This document shows positions 41,862 through 50,559 of a stretch of 64,000 nucleotides of DNA, in pieces. Where the stretch lies: NCBI RefSeq assembly GCF_000935355.1, contig NZ_JXZC01000003.1, positions 310,001 through 374,000 of the forward strand. Direction: 5' to 3'. A program made the position numbers and the translations under genes. The stretch's first letter is position 1; every line of letters begins with the position of its first letter. The notes under the pieces are model-generated. The model saw only the letters and a list, made by a program, of their open reading frames with translations, made no database searches and was not told where the DNA came from. The stretch is from Rossellomorea aquimaris. Its GTDB lineage: Bacteria > Bacillota > Bacilli > Bacillales > Bacillaceae_B.

Positions 41862-43055
41862 ATGATGAAAACAAAAAACAATATATATCTGCTGTATTTT
41901 TATCTCTTTTTTGCCCAGTTGTTCTTTGACCGGGCGTTGTGGGTCATCTACCTTGGGGATAAGGGGATGACCTTCGGCGAGATCGGCATATTGGAGGCGT
42001 TCCTCCATTTGGCCATTGTCCTGTTTGAGGTTCCGACCGGGATGATCGCTGATTTGTATGGGAGAAAGGTCAGCCTGGTGATCGGGAATGTGTTCAGCCT
42101 TCTTTATGGGTTGTTCATGCTGATGAGCGGCTCGTTTTCGATGTTTACCCTGGCCTTTTTATCCATGGGGCTCATGGTCACCTTCCATTCGGGTGCCGAG
42201 CAGGCATTTGCTTATGATACGTTGAAAGATGAGAAACGTGAAAAGGATTATACACGGGTGATTGGAAGTATGACGGCGATTTCCCTCTTATCATTAAGCC
42301 TTGCCAAATTCCTCGGGGGATTCATGGCCGAGATCAGCTGGGAATGGGTATATGGTGCTACCATTCTGACCCATATCCTGGCCTTGATTCCACTGTTTTT
42401 CATGAAGGAGCCGGTACGTGAAAAGACGGAGGATATTGGCGGGCGCTGGTATAACCAGTGGGTTCATCAATTTAAATTAGGTGTTGCGGTTTGGAGAAAT
42501 AATACGGTGATTCACCAGCCGGTTGTGCTGTTTGTCTTAGCGAGTGCCGTCATGGTGATCATGGTGTTTTACGGACAGGAATACTTCATTCAATTAGGCT
42601 ACTCCCCTGTGGTCGTCGGAGCTGTGTTTACGATCGAAGGACTCTTGGGCGTCGTGATGGCGAAGGTCGCTTACAGGGTGGAGGCACGATTTAAGTTTTT
42701 CAATATTTTATATTATGGCTTAGGTCTTTTTCTCTTCTTTTTCATCCTGTTTATCTTTGCCACAGACTGGGCGATCCTGTTATCATTTCTGATTCTTGCG
42801 CAGCTCCTGAGTCTGTTCGAACCAATCTTTAGCTCATTTGTGCAAGGCTTTCTAAAGAGCAACATCAGATCTACTTTTCTTTCGTTGATCGGGTTAATGG
42901 AAAGCTTCGTCATCATGATCAGCTTCCCGTTATTCGGATTCGCCATCGAACGTACAGGATTTACCGACGGATTTGCCGGCCTGCTGCTACTCTTTTTCGT
43001 GATTGCAGGTGGGTATCTGGTTGTTGAAAGGCTTAAAATAGAAAGAAAGAGTTAA
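41862..43055 (+). CDS. MFS transporter
   Basis: 397 aa from ATG 41862, 8 bp after AGAGAGGA (the frame extends to GTG 41838). Twelve predicted helices; the loop 2-3 motif is FEVPTGMIADLYGRKVSLVIG, matching the GxxxDxxGRK/R signature. A probable drug or metabolite exporter of the Bacillus YxiO/YttB-like kind; cargo unknown. Confidence 0.85.
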   Translation: MMKTKNNIYLLYFYLFFAQLFFDRALWVIYLGDKGMTFGEIGILEAFLHLAIVLFEVPTGMIADLYGRKVSLVIGNVFSLLYGLFMLMSGSFSMFTLAFLSMGLMVTFHSGAEQAFAYDTLKDEKREKDYTRVIGSMTAISLLSLSLAKFLGGFMAEISWEWVYGATILTHILALIPLFFMKEPVREKTEDIGGRWYNQWVHQFKLGVAVWRNNTVIHQPVVLFVLASAVMVIMVFYGQEYFIQLGYSPVVVGAVFTIEGLLGVVMAKVAYRVEARFKFFNILYYGLGLFLFFFILFIFATDWAILLSFLILAQLLSLFEPIFSSFVQGFLKSNIRSTFLSLIGLMESFVIMISFPLFGFAIERTGFTDGFAGLLLLFFVIAGGYLVVERLKIERKS

Positions 43056-43060
43056 GATAG

Positions 43061-43091
43061 GGAGCTTCTCATTTAGTTGAGGAGCTCCTTA
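43061..43091 (+). terminator. Terminator of the MFS gene
   Basis: GGAGCTTCTCA (43061) and TGAGGAGCTCC (43078-43088) pair with one mismatch, followed by a T-rich tract. Confidence 0.7.
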
Positions 43092-43206
43092 TTTTGTTGC
43101 AGGATAGATGATTTTTATTTCTGACCGGCAACTTCTTCTATCCCAAAAAAAATAGCATACTATGTTATAGTGTATGGGATATATGTAACAGAAAGAGGGA
43201 TTTATT

Positions 43207-43764
43207 ATCAGCAGTGTAAACGAAAAAACAGAGCCATTATTATCATTGAAGGGTGCATTGACGTTGGATGATTATAAGTTATTCAATGCTCTCCACACCA
43301 AGAGGACGCTCCGGATCATTTCTTTGTTATACTTTGTTCTCATCTTCTTAGTTTTTGCCTGGACGACTTCTTCAGGTTTGGAGAACGCCTTGGACGTTGT
43401 CATTGTAACCGTCTTTAACTTGATCTTTTCATCAGTAGCCACTTTGCTTTTGTTTCTTTTGGCAAAGGTCGTTCTAAGATGGAGAGGAATCAAGGAGTTT
43501 AAAAGTGATCAATTAATGAAGAGGGACTATACATACCACTTTGACGAAAACGGCATCACCCAGATCAGAGGGAGATCCACCAGTTATTTTGAATGGACGG
43601 ATATCCTTAAAGTTCAGGGCCAAAAACGGATATTTTTGATTTACCTTTCCAAAAACAAAGCGATTCCTCTTCCTGAACGTTTCTTCAAGTCTCAAATGGA
43701 CATGGACTCATTTAAGAAAGTCGTTACTGAAAACATGGATTCAAAGAACATTCACTTTAAATAA
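43207..43764 (+). CDS. YcxB-like domain membrane protein
   Basis: 185 codons if it starts at ATC 43207. Two membrane helices (RIISLLYFVLIFLVFAW; VVIVTVFNLIFSSVATLLLFLL) and a C-terminal YcxB-like domain (YTYHFDENGITQIRGRSTSYFEWTDI). The first conventional start is TTG 43246, which has no ribosome site, whereas GAGGGA at 43195-43200 is well placed for ATT 43204 or ATC 43207. The N-terminus is therefore uncertain. Confidence 0.7.
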   Translation: MSSVNEKTEPLLSLKGALTLDDYKLFNALHTKRTLRIISLLYFVLIFLVFAWTTSSGLENALDVVIVTVFNLIFSSVATLLLFLLAKVVLRWRGIKEFKSDQLMKRDYTYHFDENGITQIRGRSTSYFEWTDILKVQGQKRIFLIYLSKNKAIPLPERFFKSQMDMDSFKKVVTENMDSKNIHFK

Positions 43765-43832
43765 ACATCTTCTCCATATGAAAGAAACGTGGGGCCGGCC
43801 CCCGGCATTTAATTGTGGGCCGAGTGGATTAT

Positions 43833-45554
43833 CTACCGTGGAATCCAAAGCTTAGAGAAATCAAAATGCCCGAACGAATGGAATTTCACATCCTTGATCA
43901 TGGGGTGGAAGGTCCTTGTCTTAATCGGATGATGCTGAAAGAGTAATAGATTATTCTCACGGATATGTGATTCGATTTCCGCCATGATCCGCTCCCTGTT
44001 TTCCGCCTCTTCCTGCTTGAAGATCTCGAGTTTCCCGTCGATCCATTCCAGGGATTCGAGGGGGAACATCCTTCTAAATAGAAGGGTGTCGTTGTAAAAG
44101 GCAGCAAGGAACGACAGGTGGGGATCCAGGGAAGAAACCTCGCCCATGAAGATCAGGTCTGCTTCCCGGTCCATTTCCCGAAGATAGAAATCAGGAAAAG
44201 TAAACGGATGCAGCACGAAGTTGATTCCATATTCTTCACCCTGCCTTTTATACCAATCGGCAACCTCGAAAGCTTTCTGGTAGTACATATAATAAAGTGT
44301 GATCGGCTCTCCGTTATATCCCGCTTCTTCCAAAAGGGGGAGGATGGCTTCCGGGTCCCTGGCTTGAGGCGAGGACCGTGTATTCACGAAGCTGCTTGCT
44401 TCCACCCAATGCTCCCATCCGAGGGCCTCAGCCATCCTGTTGATATCCATCAGATGATACAGTGCCTTTCGGATGGAAGGGTGCTGGATCACGGTTCGTC
44501 TTCTCATGTTGCACATGAGGAACCGGAAGCCTGTTTCAAGTTCATGCTTACTCAACACTTCTTCTGTCGGTGGATTTTGTACAGTGAAATCCACAATGGT
44601 GGCGGCATCCTGACTCACTCTGTAAAAATGGAGTTCATCCAGGAGGGGCCGTTCAAGAAAGTAGCGGTCAAATGCTTCGAGCACCACTTTGTTTTCTGAA
44701 CGCTCTTTTAATAAAAAGGGACCGGTGCCAATCCATTCCTCTTCATTGAAAGACTGACTGGAAGGAAGAATGCAAAAGTTGGGCGATGCGATGTATCTGA
44801 GGAAAAATGGATTTTCTTTTTTCAATGTGATGACGACTTTATAAGGACCAGGGCATTCCACTGTTTCAATATCCTCTGCAAGCCATTGATGGGAGGATTC
44901 ATCACTGTTTTTGATCCGTTCCACGGTATAGGCGACATCTTTGCTTGTCAGTGTTTCCTGATGATGGAAATAAACTCCTTTCCTCAAGTGGAAGATCCAC
45001 TTCCTTTCATCAACAGACTCGAAATGGTGTGCGATATGGGGGAGGATCCGGTCTTCTCCTGCATCATATTTGACGAGGTTATCTCCCAGGTATTCAATTA
45101 AATGGGCTTCAAATGAGATGGATACCTTCAGGGGATCAAGGGTGGTGAAGTCCCTTGAAATAAACGCGTGAAGCACATCCTTGGATTCCGTTCCCTGCTT
45201 GAGCCCGAACATATCCCGGATATCCGTAGAAACCTTTGCAATCCATGACTTCGGAATCGGAAGTCTGAGGAGCTGGGCTGCCTGATCGAGCTTACCGTTT
45301 TCCATACAGTCTTTCATGAAATCTTCTACTTCTTGCTGGAAAGGGTGTCTGAACGTTACCTTCGAGGGATTTCCTCTCCCTGCACCAGGAAGGTACGTGA
45401 GCCTGCCAGACTCCTCGAATTGGTGCAGGATCCTTTTCACATTCTTCAGCGAACAAAACCATCGTTCTTCAAGCTCCTTTAATTTAAAGAAGCATTCGCC
45501 ATTTACTTCTCGTTCGAGAAAATGAGCTCTCATGGCAAAATAGCGATCATTCAT
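43833..45554 (-). CDS. SgrR-type transcriptional regulator
   Basis: 573 aa from ATG 45554 after AGGAGGAG. An N-terminal winged helix (FFKLKELEERWFCSLKNVKRILHQFEESGRLTY) is followed by a full-length family-5 solute-binding domain (ISFEAHLIEYLGDNLVKYDAGE to NPFFLRYIASPNFCILP), the SgrR architecture. SgrR binds a small ligand and controls sugar-phosphate stress genes in enterics. Divergently transcribed from an MFS transporter 98 bp away, probably its target. Confidence 0.85.
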   Translation of the reverse strand: MNDRYFAMRAHFLEREVNGECFFKLKELEERWFCSLKNVKRILHQFEESGRLTYLPGAGRGNPSKVTFRHPFQQEVEDFMKDCMENGKLDQAAQLLRLPIPKSWIAKVSTDIRDMFGLKQGTESKDVLHAFISRDFTTLDPLKVSISFEAHLIEYLGDNLVKYDAGEDRILPHIAHHFESVDERKWIFHLRKGVYFHHQETLTSKDVAYTVERIKNSDESSHQWLAEDIETVECPGPYKVVITLKKENPFFLRYIASPNFCILPSSQSFNEEEWIGTGPFLLKERSENKVVLEAFDRYFLERPLLDELHFYRVSQDAATIVDFTVQNPPTEEVLSKHELETGFRFLMCNMRRRTVIQHPSIRKALYHLMDINRMAEALGWEHWVEASSFVNTRSSPQARDPEAILPLLEEAGYNGEPITLYYMYYQKAFEVADWYKRQGEEYGINFVLHPFTFPDFYLREMDREADLIFMGEVSSLDPHLSFLAAFYNDTLLFRRMFPLESLEWIDGKLEIFKQEEAENRERIMAEIESHIRENNLLLFQHHPIKTRTFHPMIKDVKFHSFGHFDFSKLWIPR

Positions 45555-45652
45555 ATCCATTCTCCTCCTAAAAGGGGACATTATTTCCTTTATTGTACCC
45601 TTTTTACCCCTTTTCTTCTAGCACATAATGGAAGCATAGAGGAGATGATACG

Positions 45653-46924
45653 ATGTTTTCAGCATTACACCCAAATATCAAAGTCAGGATTTATACTTCA
45701 TTTTTAAGCCGGGTAGTGGGCTCAGCTGTTTTCCCATTCATGGCCATCTACTTCACGAAGGAAATCAATGCATCCGTTGCAGGGATCCTTCTTCTGATTC
45801 AAGTCGCGGTTCAGTTTACCGCCGGACTTTACGGGGGGTTCCTCGCTGACATCATCGGCAGGAAGCGGCTGATGGTAGCAGGTGAAGTCATGAAGGTCGG
45901 TGCATTTGCCGGACTGCTTGCAGTCAATTCACCAATCTATACATCCCCGTGGATCACCTTTATCATGTTGCTCGTGATCGGCATTTCATCCGGGATGGTC
46001 AACCCTGCATCCGAAGCCATGCTGATCGATGTCAGCACAAAGGAAACAAGGGCATTCATGTACTCCGTCAATTATTGGGCCGTGAACTTCTCCATCATGA
46101 TCGGTCTGATGATCGGGGGATGGTTCTTTGAACATCACTTCTTTGAATTGATTGCGGTTCTACTCCTTATGGGCATCGTGACGCTATGGATGACGGCAGC
46201 GTTAATCGTAGATACCTATCAAGTCAATCAAATAAAAGAAGAAAGAACTTACGGGATCAAGCCCCTTTTGAAAAGCTACAGCATGGTCATGAAAGACTGG
46301 ACGTTCATGGCGTTTACCTTCGGAGGAATTGCGATTCTATCAATCGAATTTCAACGGAATAACTTCATTTCTGTGAGGCTGGAGGAAGAAATACTCCCTC
46401 AAACCATACAGCTGTTCAACCTGTATTCATTCGATATGGACGGGATCCGATTATTGAGCCTGCTGACCGTCGTCAATACATTGATGATCGTTCTATTCAC
46501 GGCAGTCGTTGGAAAATGGATTACTGGCAAGAAAGAGGAACCCATCATGTACACGGGATTCATCCTCTTCGGACTGGGTTATTTCTTCATGGCTTTCAGC
46601 AACCATACGCTCACCCTATTCCTCTCCGTGATCGTCCTGACCATTGGCGAACTGCTCTATGTACCGACACGACAATCACTCCTGGCCGATATCGTGGATG
46701 ACAGCAAGCGGGGAGCCTATATGGCCATGAACGGATTGGTCTTTCAAATCGGGAAGATGATCGGTGCTGCAGGCTTGATTGTCGGGAACATCGTTGGTGG
46801 AATGGCGATGGGAGCCGGGTTCTTAGGGCTCGTCGTCCTTGGGATCTTCTTTTCAAAAGTCGCTTTAAAGAGTGCTGGAAAGGAAGCTTCTGTCATCAAG
46901 ACAAGTGCTGCGGTGGGCAAATAA
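45653..46924 (+). CDS. MFS transporter divergent from SgrR-type gene
   Basis: 423 aa from ATG 45653 after AGAGGAG. Twelve helices; loop 2-3 motif GGFLADIIGRKRLMVAGE; a longer loop after helix 6 (VDTYQVNQIKEERTYG). Pairing with an SgrR-type sensor mirrors enterobacterial sgrR-setA, where SetA exports sugars, but here the cargo is unknown; B. subtilis has related drug-efflux-like members. Confidence 0.85.
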   Translation: MFSALHPNIKVRIYTSFLSRVVGSAVFPFMAIYFTKEINASVAGILLLIQVAVQFTAGLYGGFLADIIGRKRLMVAGEVMKVGAFAGLLAVNSPIYTSPWITFIMLLVIGISSGMVNPASEAMLIDVSTKETRAFMYSVNYWAVNFSIMIGLMIGGWFFEHHFFELIAVLLLMGIVTLWMTAALIVDTYQVNQIKEERTYGIKPLLKSYSMVMKDWTFMAFTFGGIAILSIEFQRNNFISVRLEEEILPQTIQLFNLYSFDMDGIRLLSLLTVVNTLMIVLFTAVVGKWITGKKEEPIMYTGFILFGLGYFFMAFSNHTLTLFLSVIVLTIGELLYVPTRQSLLADIVDDSKRGAYMAMNGLVFQIGKMIGAAGLIVGNIVGGMAMGAGFLGLVVLGIFFSKVALKSAGKEASVIKTSAAVGK

Positions 46925-46965
46925 TGTGAACGTGGTTGATCTATTTAAATAAAGGGGGCAAATCT

Positions 46966-47547
46966 TTGAAACTCATATTATTATTCGGACCCCAAGCCGT
47001 TGGAAAGATGACGGTGGGGCAGGAATTAGAGAAAAAGACGGACTTAAAACTATTTCATAACCATATGACCATCGAACTGCTCCAACCGTTCTTTGGATTC
47101 AGTGAAGAAATGTGGAGCATATGTCATATGATGAGAGAAGAAATCTTTAAAGCCTATTCAAAAGGTGACGAGTACGGGATGATTTACACGTTCATGTGGG
47201 CATTCAACGAAAAAGGGGACTGGGAATGGGTCGAGAAGGTCACAGGTATTTTCGAAGCGAATGGTGCAGACGTGTATTTCGTAGAATTGGAGTCTGACTT
47301 GGACGTACGATTAGAAAGGAACAAAACACCGAACCGTCTGCAGCATAAACCAACCAAGCGAAATATAGAAGACTCTGAGAAAAGATTGCTTGAATCATTA
47401 GACAGCCTCCGGTTGAATTCTTATAAAGGAGAAATCGATCGAGAGAAATATTTGAAGATCAATAATACAAATTTGAGTGCAGAAGAAGTCGCTGAGATGG
47501 TGATCAGGGAGTTTCAATTGGAGCAGGGGGACACTGCCTGGGAATAA
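46966..47547 (+). CDS. P-loop nucleotide-binding protein, kinase-like
   Basis: 193 aa from TTG 46966 after AAAGGGGGC; the frame extends to 46936. Walker A-like GPQAVGKMTVGQEL (Thr/Ser replaced by Met after GK, near residue 15) and a lid-like RLERNKTPNRLQHKPTKR. It resembles shikimate-kinase-like AAA proteins of unknown substrate found in Bacillus. The GKM in place of GKS/T is odd. Confidence 0.7.
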   Translation: MKLILLFGPQAVGKMTVGQELEKKTDLKLFHNHMTIELLQPFFGFSEEMWSICHMMREEIFKAYSKGDEYGMIYTFMWAFNEKGDWEWVEKVTGIFEANGADVYFVELESDLDVRLERNKTPNRLQHKPTKRNIEDSEKRLLESLDSLRLNSYKGEIDREKYLKINNTNLSAEEVAEMVIREFQLEQGDTAWE

Positions 47548-47552
47548 TGATA

Positions 47553-47690
47553 ATTCGACACGGAGGATCGATTATTTCCAATCGGGATCAATCAATCGAA
47601 ACCAAGATAAAAAATAGGAAACAGGATCAATTATCCCGAATCCGGATAGAAAGTTGATCAAACGGGATGTATTATCGGAACAGGTCGATT
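47553..47690. repeat. 20-bp palindromic-module tandem array, array 2
   Basis: The leader AATTCGACACGGA (47552 on) is followed by GGAT-like starts at 47565, 47585, 47605 (degenerate), 47624, 47644, 47665 and 47683, a period of 18-21 bp. Units approximate GGATCAATTATCC plus a variable AAnC tail. Same module and leader as array 1 at 7541. Confidence 0.65.
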
Positions 47691-47770
47691 TTCTATGACG
47701 TTTCACTAGCGGTTATGTCTCACTGTCCGGGAATTGGGACCTTTATTCCAAAAGAAAGGAGAAATCAAGA

Positions 47771-48298
47771 ATGATAGAGTTGAAATACTTTTTGGAACAG
47801 GACTTCAATCAGCTGATCGATTGGGTGGAATCACCGGAGTTTTTGCTGCAATGGGGAGGTCCGGCATTTCATTTTCCATTGGATAAACCCCAGCTGGAGA
47901 AGTATCTAGAGAACGCCAATCAAGAGGGGACAGAAACCCTGATATATAAAGTAGTGGATCATGAGAAGGTCATTGGTCATATCTCCCTCGGGAAAATCGA
48001 TCGTCGCAATCGATCGGCTAGAATTGGGAAAGTACTGGTTGGTGACAAAAGCACAAGAGGCAACGGAGTAGGACAGCAGATGATGAAAGAAATCCTCCGC
48101 ATCGCCTTCGATCAACTTCACTTACACAGGGTAAGCCTGGGTGTATTCGACTTTAATGCTCCTGCCATTAACTGCTACGAAAAGGCGGGGTTCACGAAAG
48201 AGGGATTATTGAGAGATGCCAGGAAAAATGGGGACGAATACTGGAGTCTGTGGGAGATGAGCATACTGGAGGAGGAGTGGAGGATGAGATCGACATAG
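47771..48298 (+). CDS. GNAT N-acetyltransferase, RimL type
   Basis: 175 aa from ATG 47771 after AAAGGAG. Core RIGKVLVGDKSTRGNGVGQQMMKEILRIAF (acetyl-CoA loop TRGNGVG) and FDFNAPAINCYEKAGFTKEGL. Substrate unknown. A strong terminator follows. Confidence 0.85.
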   Translation: MIELKYFLEQDFNQLIDWVESPEFLLQWGGPAFHFPLDKPQLEKYLENANQEGTETLIYKVVDHEKVIGHISLGKIDRRNRSARIGKVLVGDKSTRGNGVGQQMMKEILRIAFDQLHLHRVSLGVFDFNAPAINCYEKAGFTKEGLLRDARKNGDEYWSLWEMSILEEEWRMRST

Positions 48299-48301
48299 AG
48301 T

Positions 48302-48353
48302 ATGATGGCCGGCCCCCTGCACGTAAGAGTAATGTGCAGGGGGCGGCCATCAT
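48302..48353 (+). terminator. Strong terminator of the GNAT gene
   Basis: A stem of about 20 bp (ATGATGGCCGGCCCCCTGCAC from 48302, complement at 48334-48353), then TTTATTT. Confidence 0.88.
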
Positions 48354-48363
48354 TTATTTAAAG

Positions 48364-48392
48364 AAAATTCGACACGGAGAATCAATTACTGG
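48364..48392. repeat. Single-unit form of the 20-bp palindromic module
   Basis: AAAATTCGACACGGA (leader) is followed by GAATCAATTACTGG, matching the terminal unit of array 1. The 215 bp from here to the glpQ start hold no gene; they carry the glpQ promoter region, with an AATTTTGTTAACACAATC stretch at 48506-48523. Confidence 0.5.
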
Positions 48393-48607
48393 CCCGGGTG
48401 GGTCTACCATGACCTTTCAAGCGCAGAAATATTTTCAAATAAGCACTATTGACCACAAACACACCAGCCTCCAACCAATTGTAAAAAATCGTAAGAAAAA
48501 AGGTCGAATTTTGTTAACACAATCTTCATTAAGCCTTATTTTAAACGACATATTCACTCAATATCCCTTTCCTAAACTGAAGTAGAAATACATATTCAGG
48601 ATAGGAG

Positions 48608-49447
48608 ATGAAGAAATTGAACAAAAAATTACTAATTGGTACAGGGGTTGCTTTTTCATTGTTATTCAGCCCTTTTAGTCAGGCGTTTGCCGAAGAACCG
48701 ACAGCAGGGGAAAGAAAGCAAGTGGACAATGTAGCTCACCGCGGGGCGGCAGGGTATGCACCTGAAAATACGATTGCCGGTTTTGATGTGGCAGTTGATA
48801 TGAAGTCGGATTATATCGAAATCGATGTGCAGAGAAGTAAAGATGGTGAATTGGTCGTCATTCATGACACAACGGTGGACCGTACTACAGATGGAACGGG
48901 AAAAGTAGGAGATTTAACACTTGAACAGCTTAAAGGTCTTGATGCTGGTAGTTGGAAGGGAGAATCATTTGCGGGAGAACCCATTCCGACATTTGAAGAG
49001 ATTCTTGATCGTTACCACGGTAAGGTTGGAATCTTAATCGAATTAAAGGCCCCTGAACTTTACCCTGGTATTGAAGAACAAGTGGCAGAAGCATTAAAAG
49101 AACGGAATCTCGACAAACCTCAAAATGAAAAAATCATTCTTCAATCTTTTAATTTTGACTCGATGAAAAAAATGGATGGGCTGCTTCCACATGTTCCAGT
49201 CGGTGTGTTAACGTCCAACCGTGCACTTACTACACCGGAAGCGTTAGAAGAAATCTCAACCTATGCAGAATGGTTCAACCCAAGTTACGGAATCGTGACA
49301 GAAGAAGTAGTGGATAGAGTCCACGCCCAAGGGATGCAAATTGGATCATGGACGGTGCGCAGCCAGGAAGCGGCAGACTTTCTATTCGACATGAACGTGG
49401 ATGCGATCATTACGGATTATCCGGATTATGTAGATCCTAGAAACTAA
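48608..49447 (+). CDS. glpQ: Secreted glycerophosphodiester phosphodiesterase
   Basis: 279 aa from ATG 48608 after ATAGGAGATG. An N-terminal signal peptide ends at QAFA-E (near residue 28). The catalytic core has AHRGAAGYAPENTIAGF (His-Arg and Glu), YIEIDVQRSKDGELVVIHD and FEEILDRYHGKVGILIELK. It hydrolyses glycerophosphodiesters, and in B. subtilis can degrade exposed wall teichoic acid, to glycerol-3-phosphate. Single gene with its own terminator. Confidence 0.9.
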   Translation: MKKLNKKLLIGTGVAFSLLFSPFSQAFAEEPTAGERKQVDNVAHRGAAGYAPENTIAGFDVAVDMKSDYIEIDVQRSKDGELVVIHDTTVDRTTDGTGKVGDLTLEQLKGLDAGSWKGESFAGEPIPTFEEILDRYHGKVGILIELKAPELYPGIEEQVAEALKERNLDKPQNEKIILQSFNFDSMKKMDGLLPHVPVGVLTSNRALTTPEALEEISTYAEWFNPSYGIVTEEVVDRVHAQGMQIGSWTVRSQEAADFLFDMNVDAIITDYPDYVDPRN

Positions 49448-49457
49448 TATTCTAATA

Positions 49458-49531
49458 AAAAGGGAGTAGCTTCTGCTGCTTCTTTTTTTCGGGTCTGACC
49501 CTCTGCACTTGGGGTCAGATCCTCTTTTTTT
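49458..49531 (+). terminator. Double terminator: glpQ stem plus GGTCTGACC repeat hairpin
   Basis: First an AGTAGC / GCTGCT stem with T7 (49458-49489). Then GGGTCTGACCC (49491) pairs with GGGGTCAGATCC (49511-49522) and a T8 run follows. The second stem is a separate repeat type (GGGTCTGACCC), distinct from the GACAGGTCC family. Confidence 0.75.
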
Positions 49532-49564
49532 GTGGTATAATTATCCAAAAAGAAGGTGGTCATC

Positions 49565-49750
49565 ATGTATCTTGGAGATTTACTCTTTCAGTTTGTCTTC
49601 TTTTCATTACTGCTACTCGGAGCTGTATCCTTTACCCTTTTCATCAGAAGAATCAACATCGATAGACGTAAAGAAGTTCATGCTTCTGATGATATCAATA
49701 AGAAGTTAGATAGAATCATTGAATTGCTGGAAAAGCAGAAGGGTGGCTGA
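49565..49750 (+). CDS. DUF4083-like small membrane protein
   Basis: 61 aa from ATG 49565 after AAGGTGGT. One helix (LLFQFVFFSLLLLGAVSFTLFI), then RRINIDRRKEVH and a C-terminal coiled helix NKKLDRIIELLEKQKGG. The FTLFIRR motif is typical of DUF4083. Function unknown. It lies 34 bp before the VOC-like gene. Confidence 0.7.
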   Translation: MYLGDLLFQFVFFSLLLLGAVSFTLFIRRINIDRRKEVHASDDINKKLDRIIELLEKQKGG

Positions 49751-49784
49751 ACAGCCTAAAAGATGTATAGAGAGGAGACATAAG

Positions 49785-50441
49785 ATGCAGTTATTTCACT
49801 ATCACTGGTGGACGGACAGAGCGGAAGAGATGGAAAGTTTTTATCGGCAGTCAGGATTCGAAACCACGTTAAGAGTCGGTCGGTACAATGGGGAAATGCA
49901 CACATTCAATCCTCCTTTGAACTGGGAAGATTTTAGAGATAAAGACATTCGTTTTAGAATAATTGAAATGGTCAAAGGTCAAACCAATCTAACATTTGGA
50001 CACGGGAAAAGGGATATGTTCGACCATATTGGCTTCCTGGTTACGGATACTGAGTATTCAGAGATCATAAATAGGGCGGGAGAACTGCAGTGGAAGGTAG
50101 ATGAAGGCGAACGAAGAACGTTCATCTCCACTCCCTGGAAGTTTCGGATCGAACTACAAAAAAGGCGGGAAGTGGTGAGTGAAGAAAAACACCCATCTAT
50201 ACAAGCTGTGGAGATTCACATGAATTTCCGCGAAGACCCTGCCTTAGTCAGCGGGCTTTTAGGTTTTGAACTGACAGAACAAACGAATGGAAAAGTGACA
50301 ATGGGGAACGAAGAATGCACCCTTATTTTTTGCAGCAGTGAGAAAAAGGAGACGCGTCTGCATTCCGTTACGTTCCTTGCCGATCATAATTTCACTATGG
50401 CCGACACTGTTCATACGAAATTAATCGGCAGAACACAATGA
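49785..50441 (+). CDS. VOC-superfamily-like protein, two-domain
   Basis: 218 aa from ATG 49785 after AGAGAGGAG; upstream extension to 49719 overlaps the previous gene. HYHWWTDRAEEMESFYRQSGF (residues 4-24) and FDHIGFLVTDTEYSEII near 80 give one VOC-like module, and a second, weaker module follows (VEIHMNFREDPALVSGLLGFEL). No catalytic set is evident. Function unknown. Confidence 0.7.
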   Translation: MQLFHYHWWTDRAEEMESFYRQSGFETTLRVGRYNGEMHTFNPPLNWEDFRDKDIRFRIIEMVKGQTNLTFGHGKRDMFDHIGFLVTDTEYSEIINRAGELQWKVDEGERRTFISTPWKFRIELQKRREVVSEEKHPSIQAVEIHMNFREDPALVSGLLGFELTEQTNGKVTMGNEECTLIFCSSEKKETRLHSVTFLADHNFTMADTVHTKLIGRTQ

Positions 50442-50559
50442 TGGAGTGGGAATCAATGAGACGGCACCGTGGCTAAGGGGATTACCAGTATGTTCTTTTA
50501 TTAGAATAACCTAAATATAGATGACCTATCTTATCGCTTGATCAGAAAGGGGGAATTTC

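Noticed and set aside
41736..42008. 90-codon minus-strand frame
   Set aside because: Spans a dispersed hairpin repeat and the start of the MFS gene.
44118..44699. 193-codon plus-strand frame inside the SgrR gene
   Set aside because: Antisense shadow of a well-supported regulator gene.
48506..48560. PhoP box upstream of glpQ
   Set aside because: Only one TTAACA hexamer fits; the following 11-bp-spaced hexamers do not match, so Pho control is not supported here.
48250..48585. 111-codon frame after the RimL-like gene
   Set aside because: Runs through a perfect terminator and a repeat; no protein features.
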